58,992 nt of DNA from an uncultured Alphaproteobacteria bacterium. GTDB taxonomy: Bacteria > Pseudomonadota > Alphaproteobacteria > HIMB59 > GCA-002718135. The translations under genes were made by a program, and so were the position numbers. The stretch spans positions 1 to 58,992 of the forward strand of contig CACEMR010000009.1 of the NCBI GenBank assembly GCA_902560725.1. The letters run 5' to 3'. The notes beneath the pieces were generated by a model, which worked only from the letters and a program-made list of their open reading frames with translations, did no database searches and was not told the origin of the DNA. Positions 40,590-49,675 of this stretch are shown here, in pieces. Every line of letters begins with the position of its first letter. The stretch's first letter is position 1.

Positions 40590-41780
40590 CTATTCAATAA
40601 TCTCTGCGACAACTCCGGCACCAACTGTTCTACCACCTTCTCTAATTGCGAACTTTAATCCTTTGTCCATAGCAATTGGAGCGAGTAATGTAACTTCCAT
40701 AGTAATGTTATCACCAGGCATGACCATTTCAGTACCTTCAGGAAGTTTAATTGTTCCAGTAACATCAGTTGTTCTAAAATAAAACTGTGGTCTATAATTA
40801 GAAAAGAATGGTGTATGTCTTCCACCCTCTTCTTTTTTCAGAACATATGCTTCAGCTTTAAATTTTGTATGAGGTTTGATAGATCCAGGAACAGCTAAAA
40901 CCTGACCCCTCTCAACTTCTTCCCTCTTAGTACCTCTTAAGAGAACTCCAACATTGTCACCTGCTTCACCTGAGTCTAAAAGCTTTCTAAACATTTCAAC
41001 TCCTGTACAAGTTGTTTTTTGCGCTTCTCTTATTCCAAGAATTTCAATCTCTTCTCCCACCTTTACTATTCCCTGTTCTATTCTTCCTGTAACAACTGTG
41101 CCTCTTCCAGAAATTGAAAAAACATCTTCTACTGGCATTAAGAAAGGTTTATCTTTTGGTCTGTCTGGTTGTGGTATATGTTCATCGACAGCTTTCATTA
41201 ATTCCATAATAGAGTTTTTTCCTATCTCGTCATCACGACCTTCAACAGCTGCAAGAGCAGAACCTTTGATGATTGGGGTAGTATCACCAGGAAACTCATA
41301 TGATGTTAATAATTCTCTAACTTCCATTTCAACCAAATCGATTAATTCCTTATCATCAACCTGATCAACTTTATTCATGTATACAACTAAAGCTGGAACA
41401 CCTACCTGTCTTGCTAGAAGAATATGTTCTCTAGTCTGAGGCATTGGACCATCAGCTGCATTAACTACAAGTATTGCTCCATCCATCTGAGCAGCGCCAG
41501 TAATCATATTTTTTACATAGTCAGCATGACCAGGACAGTCTACGTGAGCATAGTGTCTATTGTCTGTTTCATATTCAACATGAGCAGTTGATATTGTAAT
41601 TCCTCGTTCTTTCTCTTCAGGTGCCTTATCTATTTGGTCATAAGCAGTAAATTCTGCTCCACCTGATTCAGCTAAAACTTTAGTAATAGCTGCAGTTAAT
41701 GTTGTTTTACCATGATCCACGTGTCCAACAGTACCGATGTTGCAATGTGGTTTGTTTCTTTCGAATTTTGCTTTTGCCAT
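40590..41780 (-). CDS. tuf: Elongation factor Tu
   Basis: 396 residues; G1 GHVDHGKTT, effector-region RGITIS, G3 DCPGHADY, G4 NKVD, and a C-terminal [15 protein letters not shown]. It delivers aminoacyl-tRNA to the ribosome. This is the only tuf in the window: the usual second location after fusA is empty. It is flanked by tRNA-Gly and tRNA-Trp on the same strand and probably co-transcribed with them. Confidence 0.98.
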   Translation of the reverse strand: MAKAKFERNKPHCNIGTVGHVDHGKTTLTAAITKVLAESGGAEFTAYDQIDKAPEEKERGITISTAHVEYETDNRHYAHVDCPGHADYVKNMITGAAQMDGAILVVNAADGPMPQTREHILLARQVGVPALVVYMNKVDQVDDKELIDLVEMEVRELLTSYEFPGDTTPIIKGSALAAVEGRDDEIGKNSIMELMKAVDEHIPQPDRPKDKPFLMPVEDVFSISGRGTVVTGRIEQGIVKVGEEIEILGIREAQKTTCTGVEMFRKLLDSGEAGDNVGVLLRGTKREEVERGQVLAVPGSIKPHTKFKAEAYVLKKEEGGRHTPFFSNYRPQFYFRTTDVTGTIKLPEGTEMVMPGDNITMEVTLLAPIAMDKGLKFAIREGGRTVGAGVVAEIIE

Positions 41781-41808
41781 TTTATTTACCCCAATAAATA
41801 TTTTGTTA

Positions 41809-41882
41809 TGGAGCGGGTGAAGGGAATCGAACCCTCGTAGCCAGCTTGGAAGGCTGGAGCTTTACCACTAAGCTACACCCGC
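41809..41882 (-). tRNA. tRNA-Gly(UCC)
   Basis: 74 nt with encoded CCA. Acceptor GCGGGTG/CACCCGC; anticodon stem CCAGC/GCTGG around CTTCCAA gives TCC. It lies between tRNA-Tyr and tuf, as in the classic tRNA-tufB unit. Confidence 0.97.
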
Positions 41883-41941
41883 AACTAAACTGACTGCTTC
41901 ACACACTCAACTTTTTTGCTTTTATCCTTATACCTCCATTT

Positions 41942-42027
41942 TGGTGGAGGGGGTAGGATTCGAACCTACGTACGCTCACGCGGGCGGATTTACAGTCCGC
42001 TGCCTTTAACCACTCGACCACCCCTCC
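41942..42027 (-). tRNA. tRNA-Tyr(GUA)
   Basis: 86 nt with encoded CCA and a long variable arm. Acceptor GGAGGGG/CCCCTCC; anticodon stem GCGGA/TCCGC around CTGTAAA gives GTA. First gene of the tRNA-Tyr/tRNA-Gly/tuf transcript. Confidence 0.97.
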
Positions 42028-42042
42028 ATATGAAGAAACTGG

Positions 42043-42072
42043 CAAATACTAATAAATTAGTACATATGTCAA
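42043..42072 (-). promoter_or_regulatory. Predicted promoter of tRNA-Tyr-tRNA-Gly-tuf
   Basis: The minus strand has a consensus -35 TTGACA (42067-42072). About 18 bp downstream is TATTTG (42043-42048), a weak -10, some 15 bp before tRNA-Tyr. The 171-bp gap to rlmB (42028-42198) is one of the larger non-coding stretches here and holds divergent promoters; I see no gene in it. Confidence 0.5.
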
Positions 42073-42198
42073 TCTAAAACAGCAACCTCACCCAAGCAAA
42101 ATACGTATACTCGTAAAAGCAACGGCCTTTTAGACAAAAAATGACAATTTGTATATATCTAGATTGTATTAATTGAATAAATCTGTGATATACAAAAA

Positions 42199-42963
42199 AT
42201 GTCAAAAAATTACCCAAAAAATCTTAATAATTTAGGAAAAAATCAGACAATTTATGGATTACATTCTGTTGAGGCAGCACTTTTAAATGACAAAAGGAAT
42301 CATCATGAGCTAATTATTCATGAAAATCAGAGAAATTTAATAGAAAAATACCAATCAAAAATTAAAAAAATTACAATTCTTGAGAACAAAAAATTCAAGA
42401 AACTATATGGAGGTGAACAATCAACACAAGGCATAATTCTTAAAACTGAGGATTTTATTAGACCAACACTTGAAGAGTTTTTAATTAATGAAAGTAAGCA
42501 AAATAAATCAGTTATAATTGTCATAGATCAAATTACAGATCCACAAAATATTGGCTCTATAATGAGATCTTGTGCTTTATTTAATTGTAAAGGGATAATA
42601 GCTTCAAAAGATAATGCGCCTGATTTAACACCATCATTATTAAAAGCTGCATCAGGAGCTACAGAATTAGTTAATTATTATAAAGTAATAAACTTAAGAA
42701 GAAGTATTTCAAATCTTAAAAAAAATGGTTACTGGATTTATGGGTTTGATAGTTCTAGTGATAAAAATTCGGACTTAAAATTTGAAAAAAAATCGGCATT
42801 AGTCTTTGGATCTGAAGGAAAGGGGATTAGAGATTTAATAAAAAAAGAATGTGATATTTTTGTAAAATTAAAAATGGAAGAAAATAAAATATTTAAAATT
42901 GATAGTTTAAACGTCTCGAATGCTACATCAATAGCGTTATATGAATTTTATAAAAATCATTAA
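42199..42963 (+). CDS. rlmB: 23S rRNA (guanosine-2'-O)-methyltransferase, TrmH/SpoU family
   Basis: 254 residues: N-terminal substrate-binding domain beginning NQTIYGLHSVEAALLN, then the SPOUT knot motifs DQITDPQNIGSIMRSC, LVFGSEGKGI and DSLNVSNATSIALYEF. RlmB methylates G2251 in the peptidyl-transferase loop; other TrmH-family targets are possible. It is on the opposite strand to its neighbours and splits tRNA-Thr from tRNA-Tyr. Confidence 0.92.
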   Translation: MSKNYPKNLNNLGKNQTIYGLHSVEAALLNDKRNHHELIIHENQRNLIEKYQSKIKKITILENKKFKKLYGGEQSTQGIILKTEDFIRPTLEEFLINESKQNKSVIIVIDQITDPQNIGSIMRSCALFNCKGIIASKDNAPDLTPSLLKAASGATELVNYYKVINLRRSISNLKKNGYWIYGFDSSSDKNSDLKFEKKSALVFGSEGKGIRDLIKKECDIFVKLKMEENKIFKIDSLNVSNATSIALYEFYKNH

Positions 42964-42984
42964 CTAATAGAGATATAATATGTA

Positions 42985-43060
<76 letters not shown>

Positions 43061-43070
43061 AGTAAAATTG

Positions 43071-43099
43071 CATTTACAATCAAATTAAAAATTCGACAA
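43071..43099 (-). promoter_or_regulatory. Predicted promoter of tRNA-Thr
   Basis: Minus-strand TTGTCG (43094-43099, preceded by C to give CTTGTC) and TAAATG (43071-43076) are separated by exactly 17 bp, 10 bp before the tRNA. Spacing and distance are right for a tRNA promoter. Confidence 0.5.
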
Positions 43100-43109
43100 G
43101 AATTTAAAA

Positions 43110-43232
43110 TTAAATACCTGGAATATATGGTACTCCATCACCTTTTACTCTTTCATTTAATTCACTTAATGATGAGCAAGCTGTAATGGGACTAAATACA
43201 AGAAATAAAACAATTAAAATTTTCTTAATCAT
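43110..43232 (-). CDS. Tiny lipoprotein behind formate dehydrogenase
   Basis: 40 residues from the ATG at 43230-43232, 7 bp after the formate dehydrogenase alpha stop. A lysine-containing start (MIKK), a hydrophobic stretch and the lipobox ITAC with Cys19 predict a lipoprotein signal peptide, leaving only 22 mature residues ending VPYIPGI. I do not recognise the family. An upstream in-frame start overlapping the fdh gene is less likely. It occupies the spot where fdsD sits in other operons but does not resemble FdsD. Confidence 0.6.
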   Translation of the reverse strand: MIKKILIVLFLVFSPITACSSLSELNERVKGDGVPYIPGI

Positions 43233-43239
43233 AGATTGA

Positions 43240-45993
43240 TTATAACTTCTCGATTTTAGCTGCACAATATTTAAATTCTGGAATTTTCCCATATGGATCC
43301 AATGCTGGATTAGTTAAAAGATTTGCAGCGGCCTCATTATAGCAAAATGGTATAAAAATAACACCTTCTGGAATTGCTCTATCTTGTCTAATTCTTATAT
43401 TTAATGTTCCTCTTCTTGTTGTTACTTTTATTTTATCTCCAGGTTGCATATTATTTTTTAATATATCATTCGGTGAAATAGAAACTGAAGGTTCTGGCTC
43501 AATAGCATCTAGATTTGAAGCTTTTCTGGTCATAGCTCCAGTATGCCAATGCTCTAATTGCCTTCCAGTAGTTAAAATCATTGCAAATTCATTATCAGGC
43601 ATTTCATTAGGAGGTGTAACACTTGCTGGAACAAATTTACCTTTACCAGTTTCGTTTGGAAATCTATCTCCAAAAACTATTTCATCACCAGGTGTTGTCG
43701 GAGATTGGCTTGGATAAGTTACTGAATTTTCATTATCTAATCTATCCCAGGAAATATTGTTAAGTGAAGGCATAGTTCTAGACATTTCTTCATAGATATC
43801 TTTTGGATGTTCATAATTCCAATTTAATCCCATTCTCTTTCCAAGTTCATTTGTAATCCACCAATCCTCTTTGGCATTTCCAGGAGAGTTAATTGCCTTT
43901 CTTCCCATTTGAACCTGTCTGTTTGTATTTGTTACTGTTCCATTCTTCTCAGGCCATGCTGATGCTGGAAAAATAACATCTGCATATGTAGCTGTTTCAG
44001 TTAAAAATATATCTTGTACAACCAAATGATCTAATTTTTGTAAAGCTTCTCTGGCATGATTTAAATCAGGGTCTGACATAGCTGGGTTTTCACCAAGAAT
44101 ATACATTCCTTCAATAACATCTTCATGTATTGCGTCCATAATTTCAACCACTGTTAAACCTTTTTTTTCATCAAGTGATGTATTCCAAAATTTTTCAAAA
44201 AAATCTTTATTATTATTTTTTTCAACTAATTGATAATCAGGATACATCATTGGTATTAAACCAGCATCAGAAGCTCCTTGAACATTATTTTGACCTCTTA
44301 ATGGATGCAATCCGGAACCACGTTTTCCAACATTACCAGTCATTAAGGCTAATGATATTAAGCATCTGGCATTATCTGTTCCATGAACGTGTTGAGAAAT
44401 TCCCATACCCCAAAAAATTATACCTTTATTAGTATTTGCATACAAACGAGCAACTTCTCTAATTAAATTTGCATCTATTCCTGTTTCCTCCTGCATAATT
44501 TCTGGGGGATAGTTTAAAAGATGTTTTCTTAATTTATCAAATCCTTCAGTATGTTTCTTAATATATTCAGAGTTAAATAAATTTTCTTCAATAATAACAT
44601 TCATTATAGAATTTAATAGAGCTACATCTGAACCAGGTTTAAATTGTAACATATGGGTTGCATGATTTTTTAGAGCATGTCCTCTTGGATCCATTACAAT
44701 AAGTTTGGACCCTTTTTTAGCTGCGTTTTTAAAAAAAGTTGCAGCAACTGGATGATTTTCAGTTGGATTAGCTCCTATCACAATAATTACTTCTGAGTGC
44801 TCTACTTCATAAAATGGCGCTGTTACTGCACCTGATCCTATTGTTTCTAATAAAGCAGCTACTGAAGATGCGTGACATAGTCTAGTACAGTGATCTACAT
44901 TATTAGTATTAAAACCAGTTCTAATAAGTTTTTGAAATAGATAAGCTTCTTCGTTTGAGCATTTTGCAGAACCAAATCCTGCCAAATTACTATTTCCATT
45001 TCTTTTCTTATTCAATTCAAGAAAACCTTTAGCTGCATAATCTAATGCTTCATCCCACGTAGCTTCTCTAAAATATTCATGCATATTTGAAAAATTAATA
45101 CTAGGGTGTAGATCTTTTTCTTTATCTTTAATTCTGATTAAGGGTTTTGTTAATCTCTCTGGATTGTTTACATAGTCAAATCCAAATCTTCCTTTTACAC
45201 AAAGTCTATTTTTATTCGCAGGACCATCAACACCATTGACATATTTTATATTATTATCTTTAACGTTGTATTCAATTTGACATCCAACACCACAGTATGG
45301 ACATACGCTATTAACTTTTTCATCTACTATGCTATGTCCAACACCATCTTTATCAACTATAGAAGAAGGCATAAGAGCACCTGTAGGGCAAGCTTGTACA
45401 CATTCTCCACAAGCTACACATGTACTATCGCCCATAGGATCATCAAAATCAAAGACTATTTTAGAATTTTCTCCTCTATAAGCCATTCCAATAACATCAT
45501 TGACTTGAACCTCCCTGCATGCTCTTACACAAAGATTACACTGTATGCATGCATCTAAGTTTACTGCCATACTTGGGTGTGAAATATCTGATTGGCAAGG
45601 AGTTTTTTTTGGAAATCTGCTTTCTTTAACTTCAACTTTATCTATCCAATTCCAAAAAGAAGAATTACTATCATGAGCAATTTCTTTTTCAGGTTGATCT
45701 GAGAGAAGTAACTCAAAAACTAATTCTCTAGATTTTTTTGCTTTTTCAGATGAGGTAATGACCTTCATGTTTTCTGATGGTTTTCTAATGCATGATGCTG
45801 CTAAAACACGCTCTCCTTCAATTTCAACCATACAAGCCCTACAATTACCGTCAGCCCTATAACCAGGTTTATCTGAATAACATAGATGAGGAATTTCAGT
45901 GCCTAATCTATTTGATACTTGCCAAATTGTTTCGTTATGATTAGCCTCAACTATTTTTCCATTTAAATAAAAATTAATTTTTTTTTCATTCAT
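43240..45993 (-). CDS. fdhA: NAD+-dependent formate dehydrogenase alpha subunit (FdhA/Fdh1A type)
   Basis: 917 residues from the ATG at 45991-45993; an ATG at 46011 is possible but overlaps the upstream gene by 26 bp. N-terminal [2Fe-2S] domain (Cys38, 51, 54, 68), two [4Fe-4S] motifs CIQCNLCVRAC and CVACGECVQAC (about 149-202), a third CPYCGVGC, then the molybdopterin domain with metal ligand Cys373 in RLCHASSVAAL. The His-Cys3 cluster of FdsA is absent: the segment LLSDQPEKEIAHD replaces it, as in Methylorubrum FDH1, a tungsten enzyme. It oxidises formate to CO2 in the cytosol. Confidence 0.92.
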   Translation of the reverse strand: MNEKKINFYLNGKIVEANHNETIWQVSNRLGTEIPHLCYSDKPGYRADGNCRACMVEIEGERVLAASCIRKPSENMKVITSSEKAKKSRELVFELLLSDQPEKEIAHDSNSSFWNWIDKVEVKESRFPKKTPCQSDISHPSMAVNLDACIQCNLCVRACREVQVNDVIGMAYRGENSKIVFDFDDPMGDSTCVACGECVQACPTGALMPSSIVDKDGVGHSIVDEKVNSVCPYCGVGCQIEYNVKDNNIKYVNGVDGPANKNRLCVKGRFGFDYVNNPERLTKPLIRIKDKEKDLHPSINFSNMHEYFREATWDEALDYAAKGFLELNKKRNGNSNLAGFGSAKCSNEEAYLFQKLIRTGFNTNNVDHCTRLCHASSVAALLETIGSGAVTAPFYEVEHSEVIIVIGANPTENHPVAATFFKNAAKKGSKLIVMDPRGHALKNHATHMLQFKPGSDVALLNSIMNVIIEENLFNSEYIKKHTEGFDKLRKHLLNYPPEIMQEETGIDANLIREVARLYANTNKGIIFWGMGISQHVHGTDNARCLISLALMTGNVGKRGSGLHPLRGQNNVQGASDAGLIPMMYPDYQLVEKNNNKDFFEKFWNTSLDEKKGLTVVEIMDAIHEDVIEGMYILGENPAMSDPDLNHAREALQKLDHLVVQDIFLTETATYADVIFPASAWPEKNGTVTNTNRQVQMGRKAINSPGNAKEDWWITNELGKRMGLNWNYEHPKDIYEEMSRTMPSLNNISWDRLDNENSVTYPSQSPTTPGDEIVFGDRFPNETGKGKFVPASVTPPNEMPDNEFAMILTTGRQLEHWHTGAMTRKASNLDAIEPEPSVSISPNDILKNNMQPGDKIKVTTRRGTLNIRIRQDRAIPEGVIFIPFCYNEAAANLLTNPALDPYGKIPEFKYCAAKIEKL

Positions 45994-47689
45994 ATGTAAT
46001 TTCATTTTCAAAATACTTTATTACTGAATTCAAAGGATTAGTAGCTGCTTGCCCTAAACCACATATTGAAGCTTGTGACATTACTTCGGATAAATCTTCT
46101 AATTTTTCTTTATTCCATTTTTTTTCTTTCATAAGTTTTACTGTTTTTTCTGTACCAGATCTACAAGGGGTACATTGACCACAGCTTTCTTCTTCAAAAA
46201 ATTTTAATAGATTAAGAGCTACATCTTTCATGCTATCTTTATCAGATAAAACCACTATTGCAGCCGATCCTAAAAAACATCCTAAATTAGATAGTTCTTT
46301 TGAACCATAATCTAAAGGAATATTATTCATTGATGCAGGAAGTATACCACCTGATGCACCGCCTGGAAGATAGCCTTTAAATTCATGACCTTCTGCCATA
46401 CCACCACAAAATTCATCTATTAATTTTTGAATTGTAATACCAGCAGGAGCAAGCTTAACTCCAGGATTTTTTACTCTACCTGAAACTGAAAAACTATGAA
46501 ACCCCTTCTTTCCATTAATACCATGGCCAGCAAACCATTCGGAGCCTCTCTCAATAATATCTCTAACCCAAAAAAGTGTTTCTAAGTTATTTGTTAATGT
46601 GGGACATCCAAAAAGTCCTACTTCTGCAACGTATGGCGGTCTATGTCTGGGCAAACCTCTTTTACCTTCAATACTCTCAATCATTGCTGACTCTTCACCA
46701 CAAATATAAGCTCCAGCCCCTCTTCTAACAATAAAATAATTTTTTGGAATAATGTTTTCCTCTTCAAGCTTTTTAATTTCTCTATTTAGAATTTTGATGA
46801 CAGCTGGATATTCATCTCTCATGTAAATATACACTTTATGGGCATCAATGAAGTAAGAAGCTATTAGAGCACCCTCTAAAAATCTATGAGGATCACTCTC
46901 TAGATATGAACGATCCTTGAAAGTACCAGGTTCGCCCTCATCTCCATTAACAGCAACAAATTTTTTTCCTTTATAGTGTGAAACTATATCCCATTTTTTT
47001 CCTGTAGGGAATCCAGCACCTCCTTTGCCTTTTAATCCGCTATCATCTAATAATTTTAATATTTTTTCTTTAGTAATTTCGCCATCATTAATTTTTTTAG
47101 CAATAACGTATCCGCCGTCTTTTATATATGTTGCAAGATCAATATAATTAGGAATTACTGGTTCAAAATCTTTATCATCTATTACTTTTTTTACACTTTC
47201 TATGTCTGCATTATCAACATAATTTTTTCCAACACAAACAGTGGGTGCAACTTGACATCTACCCATACAGGGACCAGGAACAACCTTAATACTTTTGTTC
47301 TCTAAACTTTTTATATCTTTCAATAATTTTTGAGCTCCAAATAATTCACAAGTCAAACTTTCGCATACTCTTACAACCTTAATAGAATTAAAAGTTTTAC
47401 TATCTTTCACTATATTGAAATGGGCATAAAATGTTGCTACTTCATATATTTCAGACAAAGGTAAATTAATTAATGTAGATAAAGCAACAAGGTGCTTATC
47501 ATAAAGTACTCCAAAATTATCTTGCAATACATGCAAATATTCTATTAGTTCATCACGTTTAAAGTCAACTTTAATAAATAACTTTGATACCTCTTCTAGA
47601 TAATTATCTTCCAGTTGTCTTCCTTTAGGAGACCACCGTCTTTTCTTCTTTTTTAAAGAAGTTTCTGTTTGAGAAACAAATTTATCCAT
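45986..47689 (-). CDS. fdhB: Formate dehydrogenase beta subunit, fused NuoE/NuoF-like diaphorase
   Basis: 567 residues combining two subunits that are separate in FdsGB. Residues about 30-165 are a NuoE-like thioredoxin fold with a [2Fe-2S] site (CESLTC and CMGRC). Residues about 185-560 are NuoF-like, with GLKGKGGAGFPTGKKW (NAD), NGDEGEPGTFKDR (FMN) and the ESCGQCTPCRSG [4Fe-4S] motif. It passes electrons from the alpha subunit to NAD+. This two-subunit layout matches Fdh1AB of Methylorubrum. First gene of the fdh operon, 40 bp from the divergent tusA. Confidence 0.93.
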   Translation of the reverse strand: MDKFVSQTETSLKKKKRRWSPKGRQLEDNYLEEVSKLFIKVDFKRDELIEYLHVLQDNFGVLYDKHLVALSTLINLPLSEIYEVATFYAHFNIVKDSKTFNSIKVVRVCESLTCELFGAQKLLKDIKSLENKSIKVVPGPCMGRCQVAPTVCVGKNYVDNADIESVKKVIDDKDFEPVIPNYIDLATYIKDGGYVIAKKINDGEITKEKILKLLDDSGLKGKGGAGFPTGKKWDIVSHYKGKKFVAVNGDEGEPGTFKDRSYLESDPHRFLEGALIASYFIDAHKVYIYMRDEYPAVIKILNREIKKLEEENIIPKNYFIVRRGAGAYICGEESAMIESIEGKRGLPRHRPPYVAEVGLFGCPTLTNNLETLFWVRDIIERGSEWFAGHGINGKKGFHSFSVSGRVKNPGVKLAPAGITIQKLIDEFCGGMAEGHEFKGYLPGGASGGILPASMNNIPLDYGSKELSNLGCFLGSAAIVVLSDKDSMKDVALNLLKFFEEESCGQCTPCRSGTEKTVKLMKEKKWNKEKLEDLSEVMSQASICGLGQAATNPLNSVIKYFENEITYE

Positions 47690-47729
47690 TCCAATTGATT
47701 TAATAATATATATTTAGTATCAGAAAGTC

Positions 47730-47981
47730 ATGAAAGATTCAGTTGAAAATGATGAAATAGTTCTTGATACCAGTGGTACAGAATGTCCTATTCCGGTCCT
47801 TAAAGCAAGAAAACTTGCTTCTGAATTGAAGAAAGATGTAACAATTAAAGTTATCGCTACTGATCCTTTAGCGGAAGCTGATTTTGAGCATTATTGCAAT
47901 CAATCAGGATTTGAGTATTTAAGCTGTGAAAAGAGTAAAGGTAGAATTTTAATTAAATATAAGTTTAAAAAACAAAACTAA
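47730..47981 (+). CDS. tusA: TusA-family sulfur carrier
   Basis: 83 residues with the invariant ECPIPVLKARK motif, whose cysteine carries persulfide sulfur. TusA-type proteins pass sulfur to tRNA thiolation, molybdenum cofactor synthesis or sulfur oxidation. Here it diverges from the formate dehydrogenase genes and converges with moeA (stops overlap by 4 bp), so a role in cofactor sulfuration together with FdhD is likely. It could equally serve the sulfur-oxidation genes further right. Confidence 0.85.
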   Translation: MKDSVENDEIVLDTSGTECPIPVLKARKLASELKKDVTIKVIATDPLAEADFEHYCNQSGFEYLSCEKSKGRILIKYKFKKQN

Positions 47982-49192
47982 AATAAATTGTCAAAATCAT
48001 AAAATTCAAATACATCTCCTTTCTTTATTGTAGAAACCTCCTCACCAATCTCAATTATTCCATTCGAATATGAAATTGAGCTAATCATTCCTGAGCCTTG
48101 TTTAGGATATTTATTTGCAAAGTCTTTTTTATTTTTCGTAGTTTTGGTAACTCTTAACCATTCCATTCTTTTTGTCTTTTTCCTCATATTAAAGTTAGAG
48201 TAGATTTTGCTTGAAGTTGGCAATTTTAAAACACTTCCACAAAGTTTTAATATTAAAGGTTTGATTAACATTGCATATAATAATTGTACAGACACTGGGT
48301 TTCCAGGCAAACAAACAATATAACATTTTTTTATTTTTCCAAAAGCTAATGGCCTGCCAGGTTTAATAGCGGCTCTCCAAAAATATATTTTACCCAAACT
48401 CGATAATGCTTTTATTAAATGATCTTCATCACCAACTGAAGCTCCTCCAGCAGTAATAATAATATTAAATTTTTTAGATTCATTCATAAGATTATTTTTT
48501 ACAGATTTTAAATTGTCTTTAAGATTTCCTAGATATTTTTTTGTTATATAATTCTTATCTAGTAATGCATTTAAAGCATAATAATTAGAATTATTTATTT
48601 CTGAATTTTTTAATTTATTAGTTGGTCTTCTTAATTCATTTCCACTTGTAAAAAAACCTATCTTTATTTTTTTGTAAACTTTTATTTTTCTTATTCCAGT
48701 TGCCGCAATTAGATTTAGATTCTGTTGATTGATTATAGTTCCCTTAAGTAGAATTTTTTTATTTTTTTTAATATCCTCACCTTTTAATCTAGAATTTTCA
48801 CCAAAAAGAGGAATTTTTAAAAGTCTTATTTTGCTTCCTTCAATTATCACATTTTCTTGCATCACAACTGTAGAAGAATTTGAAGGCATTTTTGCACCTG
48901 TAAAAACTCTCACAGCCTCACCAGACTTAATTACAATTTTTTTATCATCACCTGCAGCAACTCTTCTCTTGCAGGTAAAAATTTTTTTTAGATTTAAGTC
49001 CTTCCTTATTAATGCATATCCATCAACTGCAGAATTATTGAATGGAGGAAGGTTAATTTGACTTTTTAAATCTTCGGCTAAAATTCTTCCATTTGAATAT
49101 TTTAAATCTATAATTTCTGATGAAGATATTAGCTTTTTTTGCTTATTGAAAAAATCAACTATTTCTTTTTTTGTTAAAGGAAATTTATTCAT
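47978..49192 (-). CDS. moeA: Molybdopterin molybdenumtransferase MoeA
   Basis: 404 residues. NNSAVDGYALI near 53-63, VFTGAKMPSNSSTVVMQE, the catalytic GGASVGDEDHL and RPLAFGKIKKCYIVCLPGNPVS are family landmarks. It inserts molybdate or tungstate into adenylylated molybdopterin. It overlaps mobB by one base in a moeA-mobB-tupB minus-strand group. Confidence 0.95.
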   Translation of the reverse strand: MNKFPLTKKEIVDFFNKQKKLISSSEIIDLKYSNGRILAEDLKSQINLPPFNNSAVDGYALIRKDLNLKKIFTCKRRVAAGDDKKIVIKSGEAVRVFTGAKMPSNSSTVVMQENVIIEGSKIRLLKIPLFGENSRLKGEDIKKNKKILLKGTIINQQNLNLIAATGIRKIKVYKKIKIGFFTSGNELRRPTNKLKNSEINNSNYYALNALLDKNYITKKYLGNLKDNLKSVKNNLMNESKKFNIIITAGGASVGDEDHLIKALSSLGKIYFWRAAIKPGRPLAFGKIKKCYIVCLPGNPVSVQLLYAMLIKPLILKLCGSVLKLPTSSKIYSNFNMRKKTKRMEWLRVTKTTKNKKDFANKYPKQGSGMISSISYSNGIIEIGEEVSTIKKGDVFEFYDFDNLF

Positions 49193-49674
49193 TAAATTTC
49201 ATTCAGTATAAAATTCACAATTTTATCAATTTCATTTTTTTTAAATTTTTTTAGATCTGTATCTAAATTAAGATCAGATATTATTGCTACTACATTTTTT
49301 ATATTTTTAAATAAATGTTTGTTTTCTTTTTCATTTATTACTTCAATTTTAGGGTGATTTTCATTTTTATATCCTTCAACAAGAACTATATCTGTTTCTG
49401 ATAACTCAGCAATCAATTCATCTAATTTTTTTTCATTTTGCTTCTCTAATTCATTTATTTTAGCCCATCTTTTTGAAGAGCTTATTATTACTTGAGAGGA
49501 ACCTGATATTCTATGAATATAACTATCAGTATTTTGATGATCAATATCAAATGCATGATGAGCATGTTTAATTGAAGCAATACGGTAATTTTTAGATTTA
49601 AGTTTTTTTATAATTTCACTTACAAAAAATGTTTTTCCAGTGTTCTTCCAACCAACGATGCCAATGATTTTCAT
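49192..49674 (-). CDS. mobB: Molybdopterin-guanine dinucleotide biosynthesis adaptor MobB
   Basis: 160 residues with the P-loop GWKNTGKT (8-15), SIKHAHHAFDIDHQNTDSY and DIVLVEGYK. GTP-binding partner of MobA, which is encoded nearby on the other strand (51194-51814). It lies one base after the permease gene. Confidence 0.93.
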   Translation of the reverse strand: MKIIGIVGWKNTGKTFFVSEIIKKLKSKNYRIASIKHAHHAFDIDHQNTDSYIHRISGSSQVIISSSKRWAKINELEKQNEKKLDELIAELSETDIVLVEGYKNENHPKIEVINEKENKHLFKNIKNVVAIISDLNLDTDLKKFKKNEIDKIVNFILNEI

Positions 49675-49675
49675 T

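Noticed and set aside
40954-41364. 136-codon open frame on the plus strand over tuf
   Set aside because: It lies antisense to conserved tuf codons, has no recognisable domain and follows from tuf codon usage.
43233-43292. Longer 60-codon version of the small lipoprotein starting inside fdhA
   Set aside because: The extension overlaps the conserved fdhA C-terminus and would put charged residues before the signal peptide; the internal ATG gives a standard lipoprotein signal.
48729-49061. 110-codon plus-strand frame over moeA
   Set aside because: Antisense shadow of moeA with no family resemblance.
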